A DNA stretch of 64,000 bases from an uncultured Lachnospiraceae bacterium (GTDB taxonomy: Bacteria > Bacillota > Clostridia > Lachnospirales > Lachnospiraceae), in assembly GCA_910577165.1 (NCBI GenBank), contig CAJTLX010000003.1, positions 96,036 to 160,035 of the forward strand. The letters are read 5' to 3'. Within the stretch, counting starts at the first letter, position 1; the number at the start of each line of letters is the position of its first letter. The notes under the pieces were generated by a model. It did no database searches. It worked only from the letters and a program-made list of their open reading frames with translations, and was not told the DNA's origin. The position numbers were made by a program, and so were the translations under genes. Positions 52,883-63,823 of this stretch are shown here, in pieces.

Positions 52883-53992
52883 TCACGCAAGGAACAGTGC
52901 TGCAATCTCCTCTTCCTTTAATTTGCTTCCAATCACGCAGATGCGCCCCGTGATATCCGCAGCACCCTCCCTTATCTCATATTCGCCCGGTGTCATATCA
53001 AAATACAGCCATTCACCCGTTACCGCAGGCACAATTCCCTTTGAGCGCAAGATCATTCCGTGGCGATCACTCTCGGAAAGCTCTGCCAGTATTGTTGTAA
53101 GTTCCTCTTTGGTGAATTTATGAGGAGTCTCAACGCCCCAACTGGAAAATACTTCATCCGCATGATGGTGATGATGTTCCCCTTCATGGTCGTGATCGTG
53201 ACAGCCACAGGTGCAATCTTCGCCGTGATCTTTATGATGTTCATGGTCGTGATGGTGGTGATGTTCCCCCTCATGGTCATGATGATGTTCTCCCTCATGG
53301 TCATGATGGCAGCATTCCCCGTCTTCATGGTGATGATGGCAGCACTCTCCATCTTTGTGATGGTGATGATGTTCCTCCAAGAGTTCCTTCTCCAGAGTAT
53401 TATTCTTCTCCATTGCCGCTAAGATCTGCCCGCCGGTAAGTTCGTCCCAAGGCGTGGTAATAATCGTGGCACTTGCATTGTGTTCGCGCAGCTGCTTTAC
53501 ACATTCTTCTAATTTCTCCTGCTTCATCTCCTGTGTGCGGCTCAAAATAATTGTGCCCGCATACTCCACCTGATTGTTAAAAAATTCACCAAAATTCTTC
53601 ATATACATCTTGCTCTTCTTTGCATCAACTACCGCGGTAAAGCTGTTTAGCTGGATCTTAGCGGAATCCACATCCTTAACCGCCTTTATCACGTCGGAGA
53701 GTTTTCCCACGCCGGAAGGCTCAATTACAATGCGATCCGGTGCAAATTTTTCCAGTACTTCCGTCAAAGCCTTGCCAAAATCACCAACTAATGAGCAGCA
53801 GATACACCCTGAATTCATCTCCGTGATCTGCACCCCGGACTCCTTTAAAAATCCGCCGTCAATACCAATCTCACCAAACTCATTTTCAATCAGTACCAAT
53901 TTTTCTCCCGAAAATGCCTCCGCAAGAAGTTTTTTAATCAGTGTCGTCTTGCCCGCACCCAAAAAACCAGAAATAATATCAATCTTTGTCAT
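52883..53992 (-). CDS. CobW-family metallochaperone GTPase with histidine-rich insert
   Basis: A 369-residue G3E GTPase. P-loop ISGFLGAGKTTLIKK, the metal-binding MNSGCICCSLVGDF (CxCC motif), IEPSGVGKLSDV, and SRTQE in the base-recognition loop. Between the GTPase part and the CobW C-terminal domain (TWGVETPHKF-like SSWGVETPHKF to the end) lies an insert of about 80 residues (roughly 200-285) made almost only of His, Asp, Glu, Gly and Cys. It should store or deliver zinc, cobalt or nickel. GGAGG lies five bases before the ATG at 53992. It is the first gene of a pair under the promoter at 54126-54154. Confidence 0.92.
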   Translation of the reverse strand: MTKIDIISGFLGAGKTTLIKKLLAEAFSGEKLVLIENEFGEIGIDGGFLKESGVQITEMNSGCICCSLVGDFGKALTEVLEKFAPDRIVIEPSGVGKLSDVIKAVKDVDSAKIQLNSFTAVVDAKKSKMYMKNFGEFFNNQVEYAGTIILSRTQEMKQEKLEECVKQLREHNASATIITTPWDELTGGQILAAMEKNNTLEKELLEEHHHHHKDGECCHHHHEDGECCHHDHEGEHHHDHEGEHHHHHDHEHHKDHGEDCTCGCHDHDHEGEHHHHHADEVFSSWGVETPHKFTKEELTTILAELSESDRHGMILRSKGIVPAVTGEWLYFDMTPGEYEIREGAADITGRICVIGSKLKEEEIAALFLA

Positions 53993-54125
53993 AAATGCCT
54001 CCATTCTAAAACCTTGTCTTTAACGCGCAACAATAAATCAGAATATTTGCCACGCACACGAAAACGGACTGCGGATTAGTAAATTTTCATCCATAGCCCG
54101 TTCCCCTCATTCAACTTTGTCTGTA

Positions 54126-54154
54126 ATTATACTTCTGCACTCTATAATTTGCAA
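54126..54154 (-). promoter_or_regulatory. Promoter of the CobW gene pair
   Basis: TTGCAA (54149-54154), a 17-bp spacer and TATAAT (54126-54131) on the minus strand. No Zur-type palindrome was found by eye in the 130-bp leader. Confidence 0.7.
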
Positions 54155-54171
54155 GCAGATTTATAAAATTT

Positions 54172-54771
54172 TTAGAGATGTTTTCGGAAAAACTCCAAAA
54201 ATTCGTCTTCTACCGCTACCCGATCAAGTGCTTCTTCCTCCAAATCATAATAGTATTTGCCCGTCCTTAGATCGATGGAAAGACTATCGAGGGGAAACCC
54301 TTTTTTTCTTTTTTTATGTGGGATGGAAGTAAGCAAAAAAGGTTCACTCTCCATATTCTTTTCCATCGCTCCAAAAACTTTGTCCTCGCCTAACACCAGG
54401 CAAATTGCATTGCGATAGCGCGCGGTTAAGTCACCATATTTTTTTGCCAGATTTGAATAATGATTTAGCATCTCCTCGTCCGTCAGATATTTTCCTCCGA
54501 TCGTCCGAACATGTACCCCCGGCTGATCGTATTCCGGCACATGATCAAAATACAGCCCCGAATCACAGGAAAATACGGGCATACCAAAGGCCTTGTAATA
54601 GGCGAGTGCCTTTTTTCTTGCATTTTCAAGCGGAGTCTTTCCATCCTCCACAATTTCCGGTACCTTTAGTAAAATATCCTTTAGACAGATTAAAGAGATC
54701 CCCAAGCCCGAAAGTCTTCTCGCCATCGCCTCAAATTTTGCCGGGTTTCCCGTTCCATATAATAATTCCAT
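54172..54771 (-). CDS. RdgB/HAM1-type non-canonical purine NTP pyrophosphatase
   Basis: The enzyme cleans the nucleotide pool by hydrolysing ITP, dITP or XTP to the monophosphate. The 199-residue protein starts LLYGTGNPAKFEAM (family NxxK loop, here GNPAKF) and contains EDGKTPLENARKKALAYY and SCDSGLYFDHVPEYDQPGVH with the acidic metal site. The C-terminal part differs from standard RdgB (IPHKKRKKGFPLDSLSIDL), so it is a divergent member. I start at 54771 (AAAGGA eight bases before); a longer frame to 54882 has no support. Confidence 0.75.
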   Translation of the reverse strand: MELLYGTGNPAKFEAMARRLSGLGISLICLKDILLKVPEIVEDGKTPLENARKKALAYYKAFGMPVFSCDSGLYFDHVPEYDQPGVHVRTIGGKYLTDEEMLNHYSNLAKKYGDLTARYRNAICLVLGEDKVFGAMEKNMESEPFLLTSIPHKKRKKGFPLDSLSIDLRTGKYYYDLEEEALDRVAVEDEFLEFFRKHL

Positions 54772-54924
54772 TTTCTTAATCCTTTCTTTAAGTATACTTC
54801 TACATTTACTTTTTTCGCTCTCCGCGTCACTTCCTTGGCATTGTTGCATTGACGTGCAAAATTCCTGCATCGGCGTACGCAATCAAGTAGAGAAGATTTA
54901 TCTTCCATTCGCGCCCCTGTGCAT

Positions 54925-54957
54925 AAAAAAGACTGCCGCAGATTCCTGCGGCAATCT
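54925..54957 (-). terminator. Terminator after the unknown 385-residue gene
   Basis: GATTGCCGCAG pairs with CTGCGGCAGTC around GAAT and runs into TTTTTT on the minus strand. Very strong. Confidence 0.92.
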
Positions 54958-55011
54958 TCCATACATTTATCGCATTTTATTTCCCTCGATGGATTGGGAT
55001 ATTGTCAAAAC

Positions 55012-56169
55012 CTATTCCAAGGTATCCTTCCAGTCCTCTACCTGATCAGAAAGTGCCTCCAATGCGTCCCGCAATTCCTCCGCGCTGTCGGTAAACATAT
55101 CTCTTATCTCATCTCTTACCTCTTCCATCACGCCTTCCACAATCTCATCCGTATTCAGGTTATCCGTATCCTCCAAAGCTCCCCGAACTCTGCCGACCAG
55201 CTCTTCGATATCAAAACTTTCAAGTCTCTCGCATACCTTGGTCACTTCATTCATCTTTTCGGAGATCTCATTGAATTTTTCCTGAATTTCCGCGGATAAG
55301 AGAGCGGCGGCTTCCTTACTGTCATCCTTTACCTCGGACTGCTTCTGCTTTAATTCCGCAAATTTCTTCTCCATCTCCTCGGTGCTGTACCAGCCATGCT
55401 TTGGAAAACCATCCTCAAAGATAAGATTGTGCCGTTGTGGACGCTCCCGCTCATAAGGATCCGGACTGTCCGGAAACTGCTCATATGCGGAGAAATCCTT
55501 TGCCGTCATCACCGTCATATATGCTCGCATCGCAGCAAATTTTAACTGTGTGTACTCATTGTCAAGAGTCCTAAATGGAATCTCGTACAATTCCCAGCCA
55601 TTCATCTTCTTTCGCGGCTGGATAAAATTGCGGTTCAGATTATAGGTATAGCACTGTTCATGATCATTGTTGAAAATAACTTCAAAGCGGCAAACCTCAT
55701 CATTTCGGTCATTCTCGCCGCCGTTTAGCCAGAAGGTAAAGCTGCAATCCGTATTCTTTGGCAAAAGCAAAGTTTCCGAGATGATCTCCGTCCAGTTGTG
55801 TGCCCAATCCGCAATCATATACGCCTCTGAAAGCTTCCCGTCCGGACCTACCATAAAAGAGCGGTTTCCAACATTGTGACTACAGTCGCGATTAAATTTC
55901 CATTTTCTCGCGTCAAAATACAGCTTTAATACCTTGTTTTCGTTCTGCTCATTTTTTGCTTCTATATTATTGATGTCATCCATCTTAATTACCTCCGATT
56001 TTTGTATGGTATCGGACATATTCAGACGAATAGTAAAGTCGTTCATATAACATGCCCGACCCTTTTTTACCAGTCCAACCGCCCTTTTCGGGTACGTCAA
56101 ACCGATCTTTACGCCATCCGCATTGAAAACCTGGATGGTCTTTTTGTCACTGCAAATATTTTTTGTCAT
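55012..56169 (-). CDS. Hypothetical protein with basic N-terminal module and coiled-coil tail
   Basis: A 385-residue soluble protein. Residues 1-55 form a compact basic module (KTIQVFNADGVKIGLTYPKR, then VKKGRACYMNDFTIRL), recalling the short RRXRR-like 'KRA..LVKKGRA' pieces found at the start of several clostridial proteins. Residues 80-270 are a beta-rich domain (LKLYFDARKWKFNRDCSHNV, FWLNGGENDRNDE). The last 110 residues are acidic and coiled-coil (QEKFNEISEKMNEVTKVCER onwards). No signal or membrane segment. I do not know the function. The initiation region is duplicated just upstream. Confidence 0.7.
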   Translation of the reverse strand: MTKNICSDKKTIQVFNADGVKIGLTYPKRAVGLVKKGRACYMNDFTIRLNMSDTIQKSEVIKMDDINNIEAKNEQNENKVLKLYFDARKWKFNRDCSHNVGNRSFMVGPDGKLSEAYMIADWAHNWTEIISETLLLPKNTDCSFTFWLNGGENDRNDEVCRFEVIFNNDHEQCYTYNLNRNFIQPRKKMNGWELYEIPFRTLDNEYTQLKFAAMRAYMTVMTAKDFSAYEQFPDSPDPYERERPQRHNLIFEDGFPKHGWYSTEEMEKKFAELKQKQSEVKDDSKEAAALLSAEIQEKFNEISEKMNEVTKVCERLESFDIEELVGRVRGALEDTDNLNTDEIVEGVMEEVRDEIRDMFTDSAEELRDALEALSDQVEDWKDTLE

Positions 56170-56236
56170 GGGTGTCTTCCCCTTTTATTTGTGCCGTTTT
56201 TTGTTATGGGTGTCACTCCCCTCACTTTTATTGTAA
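56160..56236. repeat. Duplicated translation-start region
   Basis: Two copies of a sequence with a G-rich ribosome site followed by ACACCCAT(A/G)ACAAAAAA lie about 45 bp apart on the minus strand. The nearer copy supplies the start codon of the 385-residue protein; in the other copy the ATG is replaced by ATA. Confidence 0.65.
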
Positions 56237-56282
56237 TATAAAACACCAAAACTTGTCAATAAAAATTTCAAAAAATCGGCGA

Positions 56283-56325
56283 AAAATAAAGGCTCGCGAA
56301 AACCTGTCCGCGAACCTTTATTTTT
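56283..56325 (-). terminator. Terminator after gdhA
   Basis: AAATAAAGG..CGCG pairs with CGCG..CCTTTATTT around a loop and is followed by TTTTTCG on the minus strand. A second small hairpin lies just before it (56326-56352). Confidence 0.85.
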
Positions 56326-56382
56326 GCGTGGAGGAAAAACTTTTCCCCGCACAATGGATTTTCTTTTTCTTAATTTAAAACT

Positions 56383-57901
<1,519 letters not shown>

Positions 57902-57958
57902 GATTTTTTTGAAAATATTTCCTCTTAATCCTCGCATACTGCATCAACAGTAAATTTC

Positions 57959-57999
57959 AAAAGGAGCGACACCATATCTTATCCGATGCCGCTCCTTTT
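57959..57999 (-). terminator. Terminator after tpiA
   Basis: AAAAGGAGCG pairs with CGCTCCTTTT around a long, partly paired loop, beginning 8 bases past the tpiA stop codon. Confidence 0.88.
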
Positions 58000-58006
58000 C
58001 TCTTTT

Positions 58007-58759
58007 CTACTTATTATAGAATACAATCTTTCCAAAATCCGGCTTTAAGCTTGCGCCGCCAACCAGACCGCCGTCAATATTTTCCTGTGCAAACAATTCC
58101 GGCGCGCTCGATGCAGAAACACTTCCACCATACTGAATACGGATTGCCTCCGCCGTCGCCGCATCGTAGATCTCGCCGATGCAGTCGCGGATTGCCGCGC
58201 ATACTTCCTCTGCCTGCGCGGTGGTTGCCACCTTGCCAGTGCCGATCGCCCAGATCGGCTCGTAGGCAATTACCGCAGTCTTTGCCTGATCCGCGGTCAC
58301 ATTTAAGAATGCAATCTTTATCTGTTGACGAATCCAGTCGATCGTGATCCCCTGCTCTCTCTGCGTGAGGGACTCACCGCAGCAGATGATCGGGGTAATC
58401 CCGTGTTCAAATGCCTTTAATACCTTTTTATTTACCGTTTCATCCGTCTCAGCAAAATATTCACGTCTCTCGGAATGCCCAATAATCACGTATTTTACGC
58501 CGATATCCGTAAGCATATTTGGCGCGATCTCACCGGTGTAGGCACCGCTCTCCTCGTAGAACATATTCTCCGCGCCGATCGCAATATTTGTCCCCTTCGC
58601 CGCCTCAAGAGCTGTGGTTAACGAAATCGCAGGAACGCAGAAGACAACATCCACATCCTCATTGTTCACTAAGGGCTTTAATTCTTCAATCAGCTTTACC
58701 GTTTCGCTCGGAGTCTTGTTCATCTTCCAGTTTCCGGCGATAATCTTTCTTCTTGCCAT
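58007..58759 (-). CDS. tpiA: Triosephosphate isomerase
   Basis: It interconverts dihydroxyacetone phosphate and glyceraldehyde 3-phosphate. The 250-residue barrel has [11 protein letters not shown] (catalytic Lys), [12 protein letters not shown] (His), [14 protein letters not shown] (Glu) and the phosphate loop [14 protein letters not shown] then [18 protein letters not shown] precedes the ATG at 58759. It follows pgk by 31 bp, and both share an operon. Confidence 0.97.
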   Translation of the reverse strand: MARRKIIAGNWKMNKTPSETVKLIEELKPLVNNEDVDVVFCVPAISLTTALEAAKGTNIAIGAENMFYEESGAYTGEIAPNMLTDIGVKYVIIGHSERREYFAETDETVNKKVLKAFEHGITPIICCGESLTQREQGITIDWIRQQIKIAFLNVTADQAKTAVIAYEPIWAIGTGKVATTAQAEEVCAAIRDCIGEIYDAATAEAIRIQYGGSVSASSAPELFAQENIDGGLVGGASLKPDFGKIVFYNK

Positions 58760-58790
58760 ATTTTTTTCCTCCATATGCCCGTCTGGGATT

Positions 58791-59984
58791 TTATTTGTCG
58801 TTTGCTGCCACAACGCCCGGAAGCTCCTTGCCCTCCAAAAATTCGAGGGACGCGCCGCCGCCCGTGGAAATATGAGTCATCTTGTCGCCAAAACCAAGCT
58901 GGTTAACTGCTGCTGCCGAATCACCACCGCCGATAATGGTGGTCGCATCGATCTCTGCCAATGCCTGTGCTACCGCGATCGTACCTTTTGCGAAATTGGA
59001 CATTTCAAATACGCCCATCGGTCCGTTCCAAACCACCGTCTTCGCACTCTTAATCGCATCCGCATAGAGTTTGCAGGTTTCCTCACCAATATCAAGCCCC
59101 TGCTCGTCCGCTGCGATCCCGCCTAAACCAACTGTGTGGAACGGCGCATCGTTGGAGAATTCCTTCGCCACTACTGTATCTACCGGAGTGAGAAGCTTCA
59201 CGCCCTTTGCCTTTGCCTTCTCAAGCATTTCCTTTGCATAGTCAATATAGTCCGCCTCAAGGAGGGAATTGCCAACTTCATATCCCATCGCCTTCATAAA
59301 GGTATATGCCATACCGCCGCCGATAATCAGAACATCCACCTTGTCAAGCAGATTGTTGATCACCGAAATCTTCGAGGAAACTTTCGATCCTCCAAGAATT
59401 GCCACAAATGGGCGAATCGGGTTATTCACTGCATTGCCTAAGAAATCAATCTCTTTTTGCATCAGATAGCCTACTACCGCGGTATCCACATACTGTGTCA
59501 CGCCGACATTCGAGCAGTGCGCTCTGTGCGCTGTGCCAAATGCATCATTTACAAATACATCGCAGAGAGAAGCAAGCTCTTTGGAGAACGCCTCACCGTT
59601 CTTTGTCTCCTCCGCGCGATATCTGGTATTCTCAAGCAGAACAACATCCCCCTCATTCATCGTCTCAACCGCCGCCTTTGCATTCTCGCCGACAACGGTC
59701 GGGTCCGCTGCAAATTTTACTGGCTGTGAAAGAAGTTCCTCAAGGGCAGCAGCAACCGGTGCCAGAGAAAGTTCAGGCTTCGGCTCTCCCTTCGGCTTTC
59801 CTAAATGGGAGCAGAGAATTACTTTGCCGCCGTCGTTAATCAATTTCTTGATTGTCGGAAGTGCTGCCACCAGACGAGTGTTGTCCGTGATCTTGCCATC
59901 CTGCAATGGCACGTTGAAATCGCAGCGCACCAGCACTCTCTTGCCCTTTACATTGATATCGTCCACCGATTTCTTATTTAACAT
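58791..59984 (-). CDS. pgk: Phosphoglycerate kinase
   Basis: It makes ATP from 1,3-bisphosphoglycerate. The 397-residue protein has [41 protein letters not shown] and the ATP site [13 protein letters not shown] near the end, followed by [16 protein letters not shown]. The ATG at 59984 follows GAGGAAAAT. The 250-bp gap to gap holds a terminator and small hairpins (TTATGTGC-AAA-GCACATAA at about 60072), so read-through or an unseen promoter must feed pgk. Confidence 0.97.
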   Translation of the reverse strand: MLNKKSVDDINVKGKRVLVRCDFNVPLQDGKITDNTRLVAALPTIKKLINDGGKVILCSHLGKPKGEPKPELSLAPVAAALEELLSQPVKFAADPTVVGENAKAAVETMNEGDVVLLENTRYRAEETKNGEAFSKELASLCDVFVNDAFGTAHRAHCSNVGVTQYVDTAVVGYLMQKEIDFLGNAVNNPIRPFVAILGGSKVSSKISVINNLLDKVDVLIIGGGMAYTFMKAMGYEVGNSLLEADYIDYAKEMLEKAKAKGVKLLTPVDTVVAKEFSNDAPFHTVGLGGIAADEQGLDIGEETCKLYADAIKSAKTVVWNGPMGVFEMSNFAKGTIAVAQALAEIDATTIIGGGDSAAAVNQLGFGDKMTHISTGGGASLEFLEGKELPGVVAANDK

Positions 59985-60155
59985 ATTTTCCTCACATTCC
60001 GCCGGGATTCGGCTAAATATTTTAAAATTATGATCGAGTAGAAGAAAAATTTTTCCTGGAAAATTTTTTCCCTTATGTGCAAAGCACATAATCTCGCTGC
60101 GCCAGACGCGGGCAATCTTAGCTGCATAATTCCTCTCCGCGTCTGTGTGCATAAG

Positions 60156-60190
60156 AAAAAGGGGTGCGGTCCTTACAGACCGGACCCCTT
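60156..60190 (-). terminator. Terminator after gap
   Basis: AAGGGGTCCGGTC pairs with GACCGCACCCCTT around TGTAAG and is followed by TTTCTTA on the minus strand, about 48 bases past the gap stop codon. Confidence 0.88.
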
Positions 60191-60238
60191 ACTGAGTCTT
60201 TTACTGAGAAATCCTAATCCGATTTTGCGTAAGCCAAA

Positions 60239-61252
60239 TTATGCCAGCTCTGCGAAATACTTGATCGTGCGAACCATCTGGCTCGTGTAGGAGTTCTCGT
60301 TGTCATACCAGGAAACAACCTGTACCTGTGTATTGCCATCCTCCATCGGTGCGCACATTGTCTGTGTTGCATCGAAGAGAGAACCATAGCGCATACCGAT
60401 AACATCGCTCGATACGATCTCATCAGTGTTGTAGCCAAATGACTCGGTTGCCGCAGCCTTCATCGCCGCATTTACCTCATCCTTTGTCACTTTGCCCTTA
60501 ACTACTGCCACAAGGATTGTGGTGGAGCCGGTCGGAACCGGAACTCTCTGCGCGGAGCCGATAAGCTTACCATTTAATTCTGGGATAACAAGACCGATCG
60601 CCTTTGCTGCGCCAGTGGAGTTTGGAACGATGTTCTGTGCACCCGCACGGCTTCTTCTCTTATCGCCTTTTCTCTGCGGACCGTCAAGGATCATCTGATC
60701 GCCGGTGTAAGCGTGTACCGTCGTCATAATACCGGACTGGATCGGTGCGAAATCATTGAGTGCTTTTGCCATCGGAGCAAGGCAGTTTGTTGTGCAGGAA
60801 GCAGCGGAGATAATCGTGTCTTCCTTCTTTAAGGTATCATGGTTTACATTGTAAACGATGGTCGGAAGATCGTTGCCTGCCGGAGCGGAGATAACTACCT
60901 TTTTTGCACCCGCTGTGATATGAGCCTGAGCCTTGTCCTTGGATGTATAAAAACCAGTGCACTCAAGAACGACATCAACGTCAAGTTTGCCCCACGGAAG
61001 TGCCTCCGCTTTTGCTTCCTTATAGATTGTGATCTTCTTGCCGTTTACGGTGATGGAATCTTCGCCGAACGATACGGAATCCGCATACTTATATCTGCCC
61101 TGTGCGGTATCGTACTTCAACAGGTGAGCCAACATTTCCGGGCTTGTCAGGTCGTTGATTGCAACTACCTCATACCCTTCTGCATCAAACATCTGTCTGA
61201 ATGCGAGACGACCGATACGTCCAAAACCGTTGATTGCTACTTTTACTGCCAT
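60239..61252 (-). CDS. gap: Glyceraldehyde-3-phosphate dehydrogenase
   Basis: It oxidises glyceraldehyde 3-phosphate with NAD+ and phosphate. The 337-residue protein has [19 protein letters not shown], the catalytic Cys in [40 protein letters not shown] and the C-terminal [13 protein letters not shown]. Glycolytic form. It has its own promoter, a long leader hairpin and a terminator, so it may be made in larger amount than pgk and tpiA. Confidence 0.98.
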   Translation of the reverse strand: MAVKVAINGFGRIGRLAFRQMFDAEGYEVVAINDLTSPEMLAHLLKYDTAQGRYKYADSVSFGEDSITVNGKKITIYKEAKAEALPWGKLDVDVVLECTGFYTSKDKAQAHITAGAKKVVISAPAGNDLPTIVYNVNHDTLKKEDTIISAASCTTNCLAPMAKALNDFAPIQSGIMTTVHAYTGDQMILDGPQRKGDKRRSRAGAQNIVPNSTGAAKAIGLVIPELNGKLIGSAQRVPVPTGSTTILVAVVKGKVTKDEVNAAMKAAATESFGYNTDEIVSSDVIGMRYGSLFDATQTMCAPMEDGNTQVQVVSWYDNENSYTSQMVRTIKYFAELA

Positions 61253-61295
61253 GATTTTATTCCTCCTAAATATTTTTAACGGATTGTTAAGTTTT

Positions 61296-61341
61296 TGTCA
61301 GACTATGGAAAAATTTACCTTTTTTTCCACAGTATCTGACA
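61296..61341 (-). promoter_or_regulatory. Long inverted repeat in the gap leader
   Basis: TGTCAGATACTGTGGAAAAA can pair with TTTTTCCATAGTCTGACA (a few mismatches) around a short loop. It lies from about +14 to +60 of the predicted transcript. It is not followed by T residues on this strand. Confidence 0.65.
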
Positions 61342-61361
61342 CAAGCTTAACCCTGTTTCTT

Positions 61362-61390
61362 ATTCTACCCAACTTTCCCATAAAATTCAA
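61362..61390 (-). promoter_or_regulatory. Promoter of gap
   Basis: TTGAAT (61385-61390), a 17-bp spacer and TAGAAT (61362-61367) on the minus strand. Confidence 0.65.
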
Positions 61391-61420
61391 GTGGGAATTT
61401 CATTTTTTAGAAAGAATTTA

Positions 61421-63478
61421 CTATTTTGTTTCTGCATAGTCCACAAAACTGATATCAAGATCCACCGCAGCCGCGATCCCCGGCACTTTTCCCTTATCCG
61501 AGTACTGCAACATCTGATATTTGTACGGGAAGGTAAATGTCGTGCCGTAGTACGCATACCATTTGTCATACATGGTAAGACGCTCTAAGTCGATCCCTAA
61601 AATCATCCATCTTGTATTCGCATAGATCATCGGCCGGTACCCCGCCGCCTTTATGGTCTCGCAGAATGCAATGCAGATATCCGTGCGCAGATCGCGCGGC
61701 AGATTATTTGCGCGCGCATTGTAGGTAGTCACTACCTCAGTATCAAAGATAACCGGGTAGGTAATCTTGTAGTCCCGGATATACTCTAGTACCATATTGG
61801 CTTCCTCTATCGCCTCCTCAGTCGTTGTCGCCTGTGAGAAGAAATAAACTCCCACATCCACGCCCGCCTCGTTTGCCCCCTTGATATTTGTTTCATAGTA
61901 CGGGTCAAGTTCCAGTGTTCCTTCATTCATTCCGCGATAGCCGAGCCGGATAATCGCGTAGTCGATTCCCGAATCCTTTACCAGTTTCCAGTTGATATCG
62001 CCCTGATATTTGGACACATCAATGCCCGTGCGCGAGATCTTTTGCCCATTCTCATCAAAATATTCAAAAAATCCACTCTCGTTTTGGATCAGACGCTCCA
62101 TATCATAATCCACGCGCGCCACCTCATCCGACAGCGCGATATAGTAACGCTGTTTATTTTTTCCGCTGATGGTAATATGTTCCGTCATTCGGCTCTCCCT
62201 TGGAAGGATAATTCCCGTACTTTCCGGGTCTTCCTGATACGGGGTAACATAAGCTCCAAATTTTACATTTTTCAGCACGATATCGCGGTCTACCGCCGCA
62301 ATTTCGCCGCTTAGCTCTCCCAGATACTCCCCGTTAGCCGTGTAGACCACCGCGGAGAAACTCATCTTCTCCTCCGCAAGTTCCAGTGTGAAATACCGCT
62401 CGAATAAAAGTGGATTTTCCCCGCTGTAGACAGCATTGGTATAGGTCGCCTGCGCGATCTCATACTGATATGGGACGGAGCCGATGGTCATGGTCATATA
62501 AGTATTGGAATATCCCCCCTGTGTATTGCTGCCCTCTACGTATTCTAAGGAGAACAGTTCAGTAAGTGCCAATTTTAATTCCAATTCGTTGTACTCCCAC
62601 AATTTTTCTCCGTCCATCATACAGACGCGCTCCGGAATAGTTTCCTTAGCTCCTGCATACTGCAAAAAGACAAGCTGATCCCCTTCAGCTCCCGCATACG
62701 CGCCATACTTTGGAGCTAAAAGCGCGAGATTCCCGGTCAGATCATATTCCCACGGGCGCGCAAAAAGCCGCCCTTCCTTTTCTAAGCGCAATTGTCTTTC
62801 TTCCTGGTCTTTTGGATATTCGTTCCAGTAGACAATCCGAAGCTCCTGGTAGGAAAAGCAGAGAGCTTCCCTGCCATCAACCTGTTCAACCGATGCGGTA
62901 AACGGCGCGATCGCTGTCTGCTGCATCGCTGCCACACGCTCTTTTAAATCGGTGACAAGAAAATCGGTCTGCGGGGTGTTCTCCCCTTCATCCCCGAAAG
63001 ACGGCGTGGGGGTGGGCGATAAATTTCCGCTCACCGCCGGAACATTTTTTCCTCTTTGTACCTGATGATAGACAAAAAACGAAGTCCCTGCAACCAAAAG
63101 GCAAACCAACTCCACGGCAGCAACCGTCCGCCAGAGATTTTTGCTCTTTTTCTTTTCAAATGTTTCAAGGTGCTTCTTTATGCTTTTCATCTCCCCATCC
63201 GCCGCTGAAATATCCCCCTTGACAAATTTCAGCTTTTCGCGCAGAGCACGTACATCCTCTGAAAGCTGTGCAATCTTCTCCTTCTGCACAAGTGCGTCCT
63301 CAAACTTTACAAGTTCTCCGGCAATCTCCTCCGCTGTCTGCTCCAACTCCCCACAGTTTTGATTGTATTTTGAATACCGCTCCGCCGTTTCATTTAGATG
63401 TTTAATCTCTTTCATTACATCAAGTGTCTGCGAATTTACTTCCTCTTTTATTTGACCTTTCCGATTCCTCTCCTGCAC
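61421..63478 (-). CDS. Membrane-anchored GH25 muramidase with coiled-coil N-terminus
   Basis: The C-terminal 190 residues are a GH25 lysozyme domain that would cut peptidoglycan glycan strands: GIDVSKYQGDINWKLVKDSG with the catalytic-site Asp, AIIRLGYRG, VGVYFFSQA, PVIFDTEVV and YANTRWMI. The N-terminus (1-125) is a cytoplasmic charged coiled coil (TLDVMKEIKHLNETAERYSK), then one membrane helix (about 127-148, TVAAVELVCLLVAGTSFFVY), a Pro/Thr linker and a large extracellular domain (about 180-480) of unknown type. At 685 residues it is far longer than simple lysozymes. The protein is anchored with the muramidase outside. Confidence 0.88.
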   Translation of the reverse strand: MQERNRKGQIKEEVNSQTLDVMKEIKHLNETAERYSKYNQNCGELEQTAEEIAGELVKFEDALVQKEKIAQLSEDVRALREKLKFVKGDISAADGEMKSIKKHLETFEKKKSKNLWRTVAAVELVCLLVAGTSFFVYHQVQRGKNVPAVSGNLSPTPTPSFGDEGENTPQTDFLVTDLKERVAAMQQTAIAPFTASVEQVDGREALCFSYQELRIVYWNEYPKDQEERQLRLEKEGRLFARPWEYDLTGNLALLAPKYGAYAGAEGDQLVFLQYAGAKETIPERVCMMDGEKLWEYNELELKLALTELFSLEYVEGSNTQGGYSNTYMTMTIGSVPYQYEIAQATYTNAVYSGENPLLFERYFTLELAEEKMSFSAVVYTANGEYLGELSGEIAAVDRDIVLKNVKFGAYVTPYQEDPESTGIILPRESRMTEHITISGKNKQRYYIALSDEVARVDYDMERLIQNESGFFEYFDENGQKISRTGIDVSKYQGDINWKLVKDSGIDYAIIRLGYRGMNEGTLELDPYYETNIKGANEAGVDVGVYFFSQATTTEEAIEEANMVLEYIRDYKITYPVIFDTEVVTTYNARANNLPRDLRTDICIAFCETIKAAGYRPMIYANTRWMILGIDLERLTMYDKWYAYYGTTFTFPYKYQMLQYSDKGKVPGIAAAVDLDISFVDYAETK

Positions 63479-63572
63479 TTTCTCCTCCTTTTATGAAAAC
63501 CGACATTTTTCTACATCTTACATCATAACAGAAAAACAAAACAAATTCAATCGATAAAAGCTTAAATTTGTA

Positions 63573-63823
63573 TTACATTTTACTGTGAACTCCCCATTGT
63601 CTAAAGCCAATAGTTTTCTCTGTAGGTGACATTTTCGTATGTTCTGTTTCGATTATGTAATGGATATGGTCTTTGTCCGTTTCCCTGTATCTGATCATGA
63701 CATGATATTTCTGACCTATCTCATCCGAAATCTGTTTTGATCCCAATAGTTTTTTTCTGTATTTGCATACGAAGACAATGTGATACGGTAATAAATACTT
63801 ATGCCTGTTTCATTATTCCCATG
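63573..63823 (-). pseudogene. IS200/IS605-type TnpA transposase remnant
   Basis: One minus-strand frame reads RHKYLLPYHIVFVCKYRKKL, ISDEIGQKYHVMIRYRETDK and DHIHYIIETEHTKMSP: the start of an HUH transposase, with the His-x-His pair (DHIHY). The first residues (NNETGISIYY) are in a different frame and the part with the catalytic Tyr is missing. TGTCTAAAGCC occurs on both sides (about 63599 and 63870), possibly relics of the ends. Not functional. Confidence 0.8.

Noticed and set aside
53060..53422. Met/Val-rich plus-strand frame opposite the histidine-rich CobW insert
   Set aside because: It is the antisense reading of CAT/GAT histidine and aspartate codons, which gives Met and Val; no ribosome site.
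54772..54882. 37-residue N-terminal extension of the RdgB-like protein
   Set aside because: The family starts at the LLYGTGN motif, the extension has no family similarity, and a good ribosome site lies right before the ATG at 54771.
59985..60152. N-terminal extension of Pgk to 60152
   Set aside because: The extension has no resemblance to Pgk, and GAGGAAAAT precedes the internal ATG at 59984, which gives the standard length.
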